A stretch of 64,000 nt of DNA from Massilia sp. Bi118 (GCF_918697865.1 NZ_CAKKMV010000016.1:61757-125756); one strand, 5' to 3'; counted from the first letter of the stretch, positions 9,111 to 18,027 are shown. A program made the numbers and translations. Notes: generated by a model not told the origin, from the sequence alone.

Positions 9111-9125
9111 GCGGACGGCAGGCGC

Positions 9126-10577
9126 ATGATCGGACAGCTAGGCAAATACCGGATCGACAGCATCCTCGGCAAGGGCGCGATGGGTGTCGTCTACAAGGCC
9201 TTCGACCCGTGGATCGAACGCGTGGTCGCGCTCAAGACCATCCGCAAGGAGATGTTCTCGGAAAAGGAGCAGGCCGACCTGATCGACCGCTTCAAGAACG
9301 AGGCCCAGGCCGCCGGACGCCTGAACCACCCCAACATCGTGACCGTCTACGACTACGGCGAGGATGCCGAGTCGGCGTATATCGCGATGGAGTTCGTCGA
9401 CGGCGTCGGCCTCGACACCCTGCTGGCGCAAGAGCGCCCCACCGACCTGCCCAGGGTGCTGGCCTGGATGGGCGACCTTTTGAAGGGCCTGGAGTACGCC
9501 CACTCGCGCGGCGTGGTGCATCGCGACGTCAAGCCGGCCAACCTGTTGATCACGCGCGCCGGCCAGGTCAAGATCAGCGACTTCGGCATCGCCCGCATCG
9601 AATCCTCGACCCTGACGCAGGCCGGGGCCATGGTCGGCACGCCGAGCTATATGTCGCCCGAACAGTTCCGCGGCGACGCCATCGACGGCCGCTCGGACGT
9701 GTTCTCGGCTGGCATCGTGCTCTACCAGCTGCTGACCGGCGCACGCCCCTTCAGCGGCACGGCCTCGATCGTGATGCAGCAGATCCTCAACGAGGAGCCG
9801 GCGCCGCCTTCGCACGCCCTGCCTGCGCTCGGCACGTGCTTCGACGCGCTGCTGGCCAGGGCGATGGCCAAGCAGCCGGAAGCGCGTTACCCGGGCGCGC
9901 GCGCCTTCCACGAGGCGCTGCTGGCCGCCGCCAGGAGCAGCGAAGCCGACCCGGATGCGACCCGGCTGGCGAGCGACGACCGTACCGCGCTGGCGCCGGC
10001 CATGCCGGCCATGCCCGCCGCGCCGGCAGCGCTTGCCGAAAGCAGCGGTATCGCGACCATGACACCGTGGAAGCGCGAAGCCCTGCCGGAAGTCGAGGCC
10101 AGCCTGGCGCGCCAGATCGGCCCGATGGCGCGCTTCCTGCTCAAGAAAGTCGCCGACAAGGCCGAGGGCCTGGACCACCTGTCCGAGCTGCTGCTGCCGC
10201 ATATTCCCTCCGAGGTCGGCCGGGAGCAGTTCGGCCAGGCCCTCGCCCAGATCAGGAAGAAGCTGGACGCCAGCGGCACCGGCAGCGGCGCCACCCGCGC
10301 GTCCGGCCAGGCCAGCCTGTCCGGCGCAGCCCAGCCGGGGCTGGCGTCCGCCGTGTCGCGGCCGCCGCGCCCGGAGAGCTTCGACACGGGTTATGCCGAC
10401 GCGACCGCCGACAAGCTGGTGGCCATCATCGGCCCGATCGGCCGCGTGGTGGTCAGGCGCGCCATGAAGCAGACCAGCGACAAGCAGGCCTTCCTGCAGC
10501 TGCTCGCCGGCCACATCGACAATCCTGGCGAGCGCACGCGCTTCCTCGCGGACGCCGGCGCCAGTTCCTCAACATGA
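9126..10577 (+). CDS. Soluble Ser/Thr protein kinase, T6SS-linked (PpkA-type role)
   Basis: This protein has 483 residues. The Hanks-type kinase domain occupies about 1-265, with glycine loop GKGAMG (15-20), Lys37 in ALKTI, HRDVKPAN (132-139), DFG (152-154) and APE-like SPEQ. All catalytic residues are present. A proline/alanine linker follows. Two related segments of about 55 residues come next, one starting IGPMARFLLKK and one starting IGPIGRVVVRR, and they look like a duplicated helical domain of unknown function. No transmembrane segment is seen, unlike Pseudomonas PpkA. With the adjacent PP2C phosphatase and the FHA protein of the T6SS cluster, a threonine-phosphorylation switch on secretion is the likely role. 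Confidence 0.85.
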   Translation: MIGQLGKYRIDSILGKGAMGVVYKAFDPWIERVVALKTIRKEMFSEKEQADLIDRFKNEAQAAGRLNHPNIVTVYDYGEDAESAYIAMEFVDGVGLDTLLAQERPTDLPRVLAWMGDLLKGLEYAHSRGVVHRDVKPANLLITRAGQVKISDFGIARIESSTLTQAGAMVGTPSYMSPEQFRGDAIDGRSDVFSAGIVLYQLLTGARPFSGTASIVMQQILNEEPAPPSHALPALGTCFDALLARAMAKQPEARYPGARAFHEALLAAARSSEADPDATRLASDDRTALAPAMPAMPAAPAALAESSGIATMTPWKREALPEVEASLARQIGPMARFLLKKVADKAEGLDHLSELLLPHIPSEVGREQFGQALAQIRKKLDASGTGSGATRASGQASLSGAAQPGLASAVSRPPRPESFDTGYADATADKLVAIIGPIGRVVVRRAMKQTSDKQAFLQLLAGHIDNPGERTRFLADAGASSST

Positions 10578-10590
10578 CCGGGTCCCAGCA

Positions 10591-11427
10591 ATGACGATGC
10601 CGATTCCCCTCTCGCCGCCGCGCCTGCACCGCCTGCCGGGCATGCTGGTGGCCGGCGCCACCGACATCGGCCCGGTCCGCAGCAGCAACGAGGACAACTT
10701 CCTGCTCGACGAAACGCTCGGGCTGGCGATGCTGGCCGACGGCATGGGCGGCCACGCCGCCGGCGAAGTGGCGAGCGCCGGGGTGCTGACCGAAGTGCGC
10801 GCCTACCTGGCGCTGCACGCGCCCCACCTGCCGGCCGTCGACCTCGACGCCACCGTGCCGGCCGATCCGGATGCGACCTGGTCGGATCCGGCCGCCGCCG
10901 CGGTGCGCCTGCTGCACGCGGCGGTGAGCCACGCCAACGCCAGCCTCTACGAACAGAACTGCGCACGCAGGCGCGCCGACGGCGACGGCATGGGCGCCAC
11001 CCTGACCGGCTTCTGGCGCGCGTCGAGCACCGCGCCGCTGGTCGCCTTCCACGTCGGCGACAGCCGCCTGTACCGCCTGCGCGAAGGCGTGCTGGAGCAG
11101 CTGACGCGCGACCAGACCCTGTACCAGCAGGCGCTCGAAGCCGGCATGCTCGACCCGCTGCCGCCGCGGAACCTGCTGCTGCAGGCGGTGGGGCCTTCGA
11201 ACTCGGTGACGCCGGAAGTGCGCTCGCACCTGGCCGTCGCCGGCGACGTGCTGATGCTGTGCAGCGACGGGCTGCACGGCAGCGTGCCGCACGGGGATAT
11301 CGAGGACGCGCTGGCGCAGGCGAACGAAGGCAATCTGGATCAGGTGTGCGGGCGGCTGATCGGGATGGCCAAGGACTGCGGCGGACGGGACAACATCACG
11401 GTGGCTGTCGCGCTGTGCGACGGCTGA
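10591..11427 (+). CDS. PP2C-family protein phosphatase (PppA/Stp-type)
   Basis: This protein has 278 residues and carries the full set of PPM/PP2C metal-binding motifs: RSSNEDN, LADGMGGHAAGE, GMGATLTG, HVGDSRLY, LCSDGLHG and GGRDNITV. It is soluble and metal-dependent, and is predicted to dephosphorylate Ser/Thr residues, most simply those modified by the kinase encoded 13 bases upstream. In Pseudomonas the equivalent PppA removes phosphate from the FHA protein and shuts down the T6SS; the same role here is inferred from family and neighbourhood. Length is slightly above the usual 240-260 because of an insert around residues 60-85 (VDLDATVPADPDATWSD). Confidence 0.87.
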   Translation: MTMPIPLSPPRLHRLPGMLVAGATDIGPVRSSNEDNFLLDETLGLAMLADGMGGHAAGEVASAGVLTEVRAYLALHAPHLPAVDLDATVPADPDATWSDPAAAAVRLLHAAVSHANASLYEQNCARRRADGDGMGATLTGFWRASSTAPLVAFHVGDSRLYRLREGVLEQLTRDQTLYQQALEAGMLDPLPPRNLLLQAVGPSNSVTPEVRSHLAVAGDVLMLCSDGLHGSVPHGDIEDALAQANEGNLDQVCGRLIGMAKDCGGRDNITVAVALCDG

Positions 11428-11449
11428 ACAACGCGGAAGGGAGACTTTC

Positions 11450-12001
11450 ATGGGCTGCGCGAACGACGATTTCTTTCTCGATGCAGACGCACTGGCGAAA
11501 ACCAGGGAACGCGCCAGGTCGGGCATCCAGATGCCGGACCAGGTCAAGATCGAGCGCAACGCCATCCTTTACCGGATCGGCCACTCGAACAAGGATATCG
11601 AGACCAACCTGTCGTCGCCATGGTGGATGTCGGACGCCAGCTTCGACTACCTGCGCCGCCAGGCCGGCCGCGAGGCCGACCGGCAGCAGGTCGGCGGCGT
11701 CTTCCAGGAACTGTTCCGCAACAAGCTCGCCGTGCCGCACAGCTTCGGCCTGGCCGACATGCTGGTCAAGGTCGCGGTGCGCCAGCGCCTGCGCGCCTTC
11801 AGCGGGCGCGGCGGCTACATCGGCGACACGCAGGAAGGCGGCGAAGTCGTCGGCTGGATCGGCGGTTTCGAGCTCGCCCAATACTTCATACCCGGACTGC
11901 GGCTGGACAAAGGCGGCGCCTCGCCGATGGCGAAGTCGGCCCTGGAGGTGCTGGCCTACCAGCCGCTCCAGTCCTTCATCCAGTCCCGCCACGGCCACTA
12001 G
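11450..12001 (+). CDS. Conserved-looking protein of unknown function at end of kinase operon
   Basis: This protein has 183 residues, and I do not recognise a family. It has no signal peptide and no transmembrane segment. The N-terminal half is charged and helical (DALAKTRERARSGIQ, IERNAILYRIGHSNKDIE). A Gly-rich region (FSGRGGYIGDTQEGGEVVGWIGGFE) occupies the C-terminal third. Codon use matches its neighbours. AAGGGAG lies before the ATG, and the gene follows the phosphatase by 22 bases, so it belongs to the same transcript. It is convergent with the tail of the T6SS operon, 9 bases away. It could be a regulator or adaptor of the kinase/phosphatase pair, or a cytoplasmic T6SS cargo; neither is shown by sequence. 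Confidence 0.7.
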   Translation: MGCANDDFFLDADALAKTRERARSGIQMPDQVKIERNAILYRIGHSNKDIETNLSSPWWMSDASFDYLRRQAGREADRQQVGGVFQELFRNKLAVPHSFGLADMLVKVAVRQRLRAFSGRGGYIGDTQEGGEVVGWIGGFELAQYFIPGLRLDKGGASPMAKSALEVLAYQPLQSFIQSRHGH

Positions 12002-12010
12002 CTTCGCGCT

Positions 12011-12460
12011 TCAGGCCGGCCGCGGCGTGGTCAGGTTCAGCACGGCGATGCCGTGCCTGGCGGCGCCGGTCGCTGGATGACGGGCCGCCGCGGCGAATGC
12101 AGCGCTGCCCTGGACCGCGCCCGGATCGCGCCTGAACGCCGCGACGGCCGCGTCCCAGATCTGCTCCGCCCTGGCGCGGTCGACGCCGACCTCCTCTTCG
12201 ACCAGGGCCACCGCCTGCACGCGCGTGGGCGGATCGGCCAGTACCCTTTCCAGCGCGTTCAGGTCGTCCAGGTTCAGGTAGCGCTCGAACGCCCGCTGCA
12301 GCGCCGGCAACCTGCACACCGCCTTGCCGATGATGTAACCGACAGCCCCGCCGCCCAGCATGGCCGGCAGCGACATCGGCCCGGCGCCTGCAATCGCCCC
12401 GAAGGCCACGCCCACCGCAGCCATGCTGCCTTCGCAAACCGCTCTTCCGGTTATCGGCAT
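12011..12460 (-). CDS. Small unknown protein, last gene of T6SS operon
   Basis: This protein has 149 residues. The N-terminal 45 residues are Gly/Ala-rich and hydrophobic (AAVGVAFGAIAGAGP, MLGGGAVGYIIGKA), like a glycine-zipper pair of membrane helices. The rest is a soluble helical region (LNALERVLADPPTRVQAVALVEEE). I recognise no family. Two ATGs are possible, at 12466 and 12460. The AGGAG at 12468-12472 is seven bases from the second and too close to the first, so 12460 is chosen. It sits just behind the tagF stop, giving translational coupling. Being the promoter-distal gene of a T6SS operon makes it a candidate accessory factor or membrane-acting cargo, but this is speculation. Confidence 0.68.
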   Translation of the reverse strand: MPITGRAVCEGSMAAVGVAFGAIAGAGPMSLPAMLGGGAVGYIIGKAVCRLPALQRAFERYLNLDDLNALERVLADPPTRVQAVALVEEEVGVDRARAEQIWDAAVAAFRRDPGAVQGSAAFAAAARHPATGAARHGIAVLNLTTPRPA

Positions 12461-12462
12461 AT

Positions 12463-13143
12463 TCATTCTCCTGTTTTGTCAAGACGGCAGTTCCGCATCG
12501 CCCATTCCCCATCCAGCAGCGCCGCGAATTCCGCGGCGGCCGGCATCCCGCGGCACACCGCCAGGCAAGCCTGCACCTGCGCCGAGCCATCGGTCCACCA
12601 GGCACTGGCCCCGGGCATTGGCGCCTCGGCCAGCAGCGGCAAGCGGCCGTCTTCGAGGACGGCCACGGCCGGCAGCTCGCCGGTCTCGGCCTGGCCAGGC
12701 GCGTCGGGCGCCGTGCCGCGCGGGCCGTCGTCCATCCCGACCAGGCCGAGATCAAGCGCGGTCAGCGTGAATGCCTCGTCGAGCGAAGACAGGGCCAGCT
12801 CCTCGAGCCGTTCAAACCAGCCCTGGTGCACGGTCAGGCAATCGCGCAGCGAAGGCGTCCCGGCGATCCCCGCCATCAGCAGCAAGGGAAAACAGCGCCC
12901 GACCCTGTCATGGCTCGGCATCATCACTCCGGCCCAGGCCTGCTCGCCGCATACCCCCTCGGCCACCACGAAGCGCCAGATCGGGCTGCTGAGCCAGACC
13001 GGCAGCCATCCGTCGCCCAGATCCTCCCTGCTGCGCACCAGCCCGGCCTGCAGCCAGCGGTCGAAGCAGTCCTTCACCTCCGGCGGCAGGCGGCGCCCGA
13101 CGAAATCGCCGTGGCTGGGCAGCTTGCCGAAAAAGGCTACCAT
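12463..13143 (-). CDS. tagF: T6SS-associated protein TagF
   Basis: This protein has 226 residues. The N-terminus VAFFGKLPSHGDFVGRRLP is the hallmark of TagF/ImpM, followed by FDRWLQAGL and the conserved WRFVVAEGVCGEQAWAGVMMPSHDRVGRCFPL. TagF is a cytoplasmic post-translational repressor of T6SS assembly in Pseudomonas and Agrobacterium, acting independently of threonine phosphorylation and binding the FHA protein. The start at 13143 overlaps the tssM stop by seven bases. The long frame extending to 13815 is antisense/shadow of tssM. In some genomes TagF is fused to PppA; here the phosphatase is a separate gene on the other strand. Confidence 0.9.
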   Translation of the reverse strand: MVAFFGKLPSHGDFVGRRLPPEVKDCFDRWLQAGLVRSREDLGDGWLPVWLSSPIWRFVVAEGVCGEQAWAGVMMPSHDRVGRCFPLLLMAGIAGTPSLRDCLTVHQGWFERLEELALSSLDEAFTLTALDLGLVGMDDGPRGTAPDAPGQAETGELPAVAVLEDGRLPLLAEAPMPGASAWWTDGSAQVQACLAVCRGMPAAAEFAALLDGEWAMRNCRLDKTGE

Positions 13144-16100
13144 CCCGAGGGGCAATGGAAGCCTTCCAGCGTCTCGCGCCGGAACGGGTTGATCACGCTG
13201 CTGGCGATCAGCAGGTAGCTCATCCTGTGGCCGTCGAGTTCGTAGATCAGGGCGAAGCGCTCGGCCTGGCCGGCCGGCTGCAGCACGCCCTTGTCGATCA
13301 TGCGGAACCAGGCCCACGGCCCTTCGCTGCGCAAGTCGGCGCGCAGCGGCGGTGTCGCTTCCAGATGCACCTGGCCGGCGCCTTTGCCGGAGGGGAGCGT
13401 GATCTGTACAGGCTGCGCCGGGCTGCCGGCCGTGTAGACCACCTGCTGGCCGTCGATGTCCAGCACGACTTTCGTCAGCGCCGGGTCGGCGGCCTGCGGC
13501 GTGAGCGTGAAGCGCAGCGAAGGCTGGCGGCCGCCGGCAAAGAACATCTCGCGCACGCGGGCGCCGCGCTCGAACTGGTTCAGCACGTCCTGCGGGATGC
13601 CGATCGGCGCGGCGCCGGTATCGCGCCAGCGCCACTGGCTGCCGGACATGTCCACCTGGGCCGCCAGGTTCTTGGTGAAGAAGTCGTCCATCAGGCCGCC
13701 CGGGCCGAAGAACTTGCCGAAGTCGTCGGCGGTGACGTCGCGCGAGACCCCGCGTACCAGCGGATAGCGGCCGGCAATCGCATCGGCGCAGAAGCGCGCG
13801 CCTTCGGCCGTCCACAGCGCCTTGATGCGCGCCCGCTCGCTGCCCAGGGTCAGGCTGGAGCCGGCGCTGTCGACGGTCTGCAGCATGTCGCCCAGCGGCG
13901 CCGGCGTGCCTTCGGCGGCGCGCTTGATCTTCTGCAGCGCCTCGCCGCCCGGCGCCGGGGTGCCGGCGCGGCGGGCCTGGTCGGCGGCGTCGAAGAACTG
14001 CGAAGCGTCCTTCAGCATGGCCAGCTGGGCGTCCAGCTGGCCGGGCGCCTCCTTGCTGCCGACCAGCTTGTGCAGAGGCTGGAAATGCAGGTCGACCGGG
14101 TTGGTGGTTTCCGCCACGGGCGGCGGCGCATCGTCGGCGCCGAGCGCCGCTTCCAGCTTCTTGCGCGCGTCAAGCAGCTTGCTGCGCACCGCCTTGTCGA
14201 GCGCCACCGCGGCCTTGCCGGCGGCGCCTTCCAGCGTGGTCTCGCGCGAAGCCGCGACCAGGAAGGACCTCAAAGGCGAGTCGGCGGCGGCCAGCGCGTT
14301 GGTGATGCGGGCGCCCTGGTCAAGGCTGGAGAACGGCGCGATGCGCACGTCGGCCAGCAGCGCGTCCCAGGCGCGGATGTAGTCCGCATAGTACAGGCGC
14401 AGCACGGCGGCGTTCATCTGGTCGCCGGTCAGGCCGGCCACGGCGCCTTCGGCTTCGCGGCGGTCCAGCACCCAGCTGTCCTTGGCGATGTCGGCCAGCG
14501 CGGCCGGCGCCTGCTTGAGCAGCTCGCGGTAGCCGGCAACGCTGTACAGGCCCGGCACCCCGCGCGTCAGCGGTTCGCCGCTCTTGCGCGCCAGCAGCGC
14601 AGAGACGTCGCGCCCGGCCGCGCGGTTGACGCTGAATTCGGGCAGCCTGGCCTGCGCCACCTTGCGCTTGAGTCGGTTGTAGACGCGCTCAGGCAGCGGC
14701 ATCATCGCCAGCGTCGAGCGCACGTTCGAGACCAGGGCGGCGTCCGGCGGCGGCGGATCGGCGGCCACGCCGCCCGAGTCGAGCAAGGCGCCGACGTGCG
14801 CGGCCAGTTCGTCGCGCTGCGCGGGCGTGGCCTGCGGCAGGCTGCTGCGCCAGTCGAGGTCGAGCCAGGCCTGCACCGATTCCGGCTCCAGGTGACTCGG
14901 CTGGCCCAGCATCAGGTAGACACGCAGGGTTTCGTACAACTGCTCCTGGTTGTTGGCGTCGCCGCGGCGCAGCACCTCTTCCAGGCGCGCCATCACCTGC
15001 GGGAGCAGGCTTGACCTCAACAGGCGCTGGTAGGCCAGCTGGGCGCCCGCGCCCAGCTTGTCGCTCTGGTTCAGGCCGAAGCGCTCCAGCCAGGGCGTGC
15101 CGGCCTCGCGCTCCTCGTAACCGCCGGGCAGCTTGCGCGCCGCGTTCAGCATGGGCAGCGCGTCCAGCACCGTGCCCTTGGCCGGCGCCTCCTTCACCAG
15201 CCGCGCCAGCTCGGCGCTGCGGGCATCGACCTCGTTCACGGTGCGCTGGTTGCGCACATAGCTGGTGGCCAGCGCGGCGCCGAACAGCAGCACCGCCAGC
15301 ACCGCGGCGATGGCGCCGGCCCAGCGCAGCAGGCGCTGGCGCCGTTCGACGTTCGGGTCGATGCCGGCCAGCCCAGCCTCCTTGAAGATCAGGTCGCGCA
15401 GCAGGCCGGTGATGAAGTAGCTGCGCCCGCTGACCGCGTTCGGCGGCAGCAGCTTGCGGTCGAGGCCGAAGGTCGCGGCCAGGGCGCCCATCACGCGGTC
15501 GATCGGGTTGCCTTCCTGGGTGCCGCTGGTGAAGTAGACGCCGCGCAGCTGCGCGCCCTGCTCGTAGCGGGTCGGCTCGAACACGGCGTCGAGGAAGCCC
15601 TTCAGCACCTCGCCCAGGCCGGCGAACTGCTGCGGGAAGCGGTACAGCAGGGCGCGGCGCTGGAGATCGCGCTCCTCCTGCAGGCGTCCCAGCACGCGCG
15701 CCTGCAGGCGCTGCTCGAGTTCCAGGAAGCGCGCCGGGAACTCGGCCAGCGCGGTGGCGGCGTTGCGGCCCGGTCCCTGGGCGAAGGTCACGCCCCAGAC
15801 CTGGGCGCGTTCCTCGCGGCCGAAGGTATCGAAGTACTCCATGAAGCCGGCCAGCAGGTCGCACTTGGTGACCGTCACGTAGATCGGGAAAGTGCTGCCC
15901 AGGCGCTCGTGCAGTTCCTTGATGCGCGCGCGGATCGCCGCCGCCTGCGCCTGGCGCGCCGCCGGCCCCTGCTGCAGGAGGTCGGCCACGCTCAGCGCGA
16001 CGATGATGCCGTTGATCGGGCGGCGCGGCCGGTGTTTCTTGAGCAGGCCGAGGAACCCGTGCCAGCCGGCCTGGTCGACTTCAAGATCGCTGTCCTGGGT

Positions 16101-16688
16101 GGTGTAGCGCCCGGCCGTGTCGAGCAGCACGGCATCGTCGGTGAACCACCAGTCGCACTGGCGGGTGCCGCCGACGCCGCCGATCGCGCCCGGCCCCAGC
16201 GCCTCCGCCAGCGGGAAGCGCAGGCCGGAATGCAGCAGGGCGGTGGTCTTGCCGCTGCCGGGTGCGCCGACAAACATGTACCAGGGCAGCTGGTACAGGT
16301 ACTGGCTGCCCCACCCTCGCCTGCCGGGCGACGCCTTGCGCAGCACCTCCAGCGCCTGCTTCATGCGCTGCTGCAGGGCCAGCTGTTCCTGCAAGGCCTC
16401 CGGCGCGCTGCCGGCCGCGCCCTGGGCCGCGGGCGCGTTCGCCGCCGCCACGCCGGCCATCAGGCGCCGGTTGGCCAGGTGCGCCTTCAGCGCCTTCCAG
16501 CCATACCAGGCCGCCCAGGCGCCGAACATCAGGAGGATGATGGTCCAGCGCACGCCGCTGCCGGCAAACGGCTCCTTGCCGTCGAAGGCCAGCAGCGGCG
16601 CTTCGAACCAGAACACCAGCGACAAAAAGGCGACGCCGATGAAAGCCAGCACCGGACGCTTGAACAGCCAGGAAAAGAGTTTCTTCAT
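13137..16688 (-). CDS. tssM: T6SS membrane complex subunit TssM (IcmF)
   Basis: This protein has 1,183 residues, normal for the family. Two N-terminal transmembrane helices (about 12-32 and 47-64) are followed by a cytoplasmic GTPase/ATPase-like domain with Walker A GAPGSGKT at 141-148. A third helix (GAIAAVLAVLLFGAALATSYV) precedes the large periplasmic IcmF/DUF1215 region, which ends near ETLEGFHCPSGW. TssM links the inner-membrane TssL to the outer membrane and forms the trans-envelope channel scaffold. ATG 16688 begins the first helix; the longer upstream frame overlaps tssL and is rejected. It lies 10 bases downstream of tssL and overlaps tagF. Its usual outer-membrane partner TssJ is not encoded here. 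Confidence 0.95.
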   Translation of the reverse strand: MKKLFSWLFKRPVLAFIGVAFLSLVFWFEAPLLAFDGKEPFAGSGVRWTIILLMFGAWAAWYGWKALKAHLANRRLMAGVAAANAPAAQGAAGSAPEALQEQLALQQRMKQALEVLRKASPGRRGWGSQYLYQLPWYMFVGAPGSGKTTALLHSGLRFPLAEALGPGAIGGVGGTRQCDWWFTDDAVLLDTAGRYTTQDSDLEVDQAGWHGFLGLLKKHRPRRPINGIIVALSVADLLQQGPAARQAQAAAIRARIKELHERLGSTFPIYVTVTKCDLLAGFMEYFDTFGREERAQVWGVTFAQGPGRNAATALAEFPARFLELEQRLQARVLGRLQEERDLQRRALLYRFPQQFAGLGEVLKGFLDAVFEPTRYEQGAQLRGVYFTSGTQEGNPIDRVMGALAATFGLDRKLLPPNAVSGRSYFITGLLRDLIFKEAGLAGIDPNVERRQRLLRWAGAIAAVLAVLLFGAALATSYVRNQRTVNEVDARSAELARLVKEAPAKGTVLDALPMLNAARKLPGGYEEREAGTPWLERFGLNQSDKLGAGAQLAYQRLLRSSLLPQVMARLEEVLRRGDANNQEQLYETLRVYLMLGQPSHLEPESVQAWLDLDWRSSLPQATPAQRDELAAHVGALLDSGGVAADPPPPDAALVSNVRSTLAMMPLPERVYNRLKRKVAQARLPEFSVNRAAGRDVSALLARKSGEPLTRGVPGLYSVAGYRELLKQAPAALADIAKDSWVLDRREAEGAVAGLTGDQMNAAVLRLYYADYIRAWDALLADVRIAPFSSLDQGARITNALAAADSPLRSFLVAASRETTLEGAAGKAAVALDKAVRSKLLDARKKLEAALGADDAPPPVAETTNPVDLHFQPLHKLVGSKEAPGQLDAQLAMLKDASQFFDAADQARRAGTPAPGGEALQKIKRAAEGTPAPLGDMLQTVDSAGSSLTLGSERARIKALWTAEGARFCADAIAGRYPLVRGVSRDVTADDFGKFFGPGGLMDDFFTKNLAAQVDMSGSQWRWRDTGAAPIGIPQDVLNQFERGARVREMFFAGGRQPSLRFTLTPQAADPALTKVVLDIDGQQVVYTAGSPAQPVQITLPSGKGAGQVHLEATPPLRADLRSEGPWAWFRMIDKGVLQPAGQAERFALIYELDGHRMSYLLIASSVINPFRRETLEGFHCPSGW

Positions 16689-16698
16689 GTTGGCCCCC

Positions 16699-18021
16699 TC
16701 AGGACGCGCTGGCCGGCGCCAGCACCACCACGTCGACGCGGCGGTTGCGCGCCCGCGCGCCCGGACTGTCGTTCGGCACAAGCGGCTCGGTGTCGCCGCG
16801 CGCTTCCACGCTGTAGCGCGAGGGCGGACCGGCCCGCTGCGCCAGCGCCGCCATCACGCTCTGCGCGCGCGCCTTGGACAGGTCGTAGTTGGACGGATAG
16901 CGGGCCGACAGGCCGGGCCGGGTATTGTCGGTGTGGCCGATCACGATGACCTTGCCCGGCAGGGTCGCCAGGGCCTCGCCGATCCGTCCGAGCAGGCCGT
17001 TGAGGTCCGGGTTGACCTCGGCGCTGCCGGAGTCGAACATGCCTTCGCCGCGGATGGTGATGGTGGTGCGGCCGGCATTTTCCGTCACCGTCACCAGCCC
17101 CTTGGCCACCTCGGGCGCCAGGAAGCCCGCGGTCCGGGACGGCGCGGCCGGCGTTGCAGCAGGTGCGGGCACGCCGGGGCCTTCCTGGCGCAGGGCCGAG
17201 AGCTTGGCGAACACCGGATCGGAGGCGCGGTTGAGGAAGCTGGACGCCAGCAGCTGCGCCACCACCAGCAGCACGCAGGCGGTGGCGGCGAGCACCCACA
17301 GCGGCGTGCGGCGCAGCGGCGACACCGCCGGCGCGGCTTCTCCCCGCCAGTGCGGCGACAAATCCGTCTCGACCGGCCCGCGGTGCTGGCGGATCAGCTG
17401 CAGCAGGCGTTCGCGCAGGGTCGCCAGCTGGGACTGGCCCTGCTCGGCCATGCGGAAGCGCCCTTCCAGGCCGAGCGCCAGGCACAGGTACATCAGTTCG
17501 AGCAGATCCAGGTGGCGCGCCGGGTCCTCGCTCAGGCGCTGCAAGACCAGGAAGAATTTCTCGCCGCCGAAGGCCTCGTTGTGGAAGGCCACCAGCAGGC
17601 TGCGCGAACCCCACACCCCGCTGCCCCAGGCCGTGCCGGCAATGGCTTCGTCGAGCAGGGTGCAAAGTGCATAGCGCGCGGCCGCAATCTGCTCGGCCGG
17701 CACCCCGCCCTCGCGCGCCTCGGTTTCGAAAGTACGGATCGCCAGCGCCAGCCGTTCGCGCAGCTGGCCCAGGTCGGGCGGCTGCACCGTATGGCGCAGC
17801 GGCACGACCAGGTCGAGCAGCGGGTTGGCGGCGCGCACCAGCGGATTCAGGCCGCTGCCGGGCGGGACGCTGTGGACCGGGATCGCCGCTTCCGGCGGCG
17901 GCGCCGATGCGGGTATGGGCACCGCCGCGGCGGCGGCCGCAGCGGAACGGCGGCCGCCGGGGTTCAGCACCAGCATGGTCGCTTCCGGGTCCGGCGGCTT
18001 GGGGCTATCCGGCGTACTCAT
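16699..18021 (-). CDS. tssL: T6SS subunit TssL (DotU) with C-terminal OmpA domain
   Basis: This protein has 440 residues. A proline/alanine N-terminus is followed by the DotU/IcmH domain (about 60-225; ARYALCTLLDEAIAGTAWG is the family motif), one transmembrane helix (241-260) and a periplasmic linker. A C-terminal OmpA-like peptidoglycan-binding domain (about 310-435) includes VIGHTDNTRP and YDLSKARAQSVMAAL. It anchors the membrane complex in the inner membrane and, through the OmpA domain, to the cell wall. The ribosome-binding site AGGAGGT is perfect and is made by the last codons of tssK, which assigns ATG 18021. Because TssJ is absent, the wall-binding domain may carry more of the anchoring. 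Confidence 0.95.
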   Translation of the reverse strand: MSTPDSPKPPDPEATMLVLNPGGRRSAAAAAAAVPIPASAPPPEAAIPVHSVPPGSGLNPLVRAANPLLDLVVPLRHTVQPPDLGQLRERLALAIRTFETEAREGGVPAEQIAAARYALCTLLDEAIAGTAWGSGVWGSRSLLVAFHNEAFGGEKFFLVLQRLSEDPARHLDLLELMYLCLALGLEGRFRMAEQGQSQLATLRERLLQLIRQHRGPVETDLSPHWRGEAAPAVSPLRRTPLWVLAATACVLLVVAQLLASSFLNRASDPVFAKLSALRQEGPGVPAPAATPAAPSRTAGFLAPEVAKGLVTVTENAGRTTITIRGEGMFDSGSAEVNPDLNGLLGRIGEALATLPGKVIVIGHTDNTRPGLSARYPSNYDLSKARAQSVMAALAQRAGPPSRYSVEARGDTEPLVPNDSPGARARNRRVDVVVLAPASAS

Positions 18022-18027
18022 GGCTTC

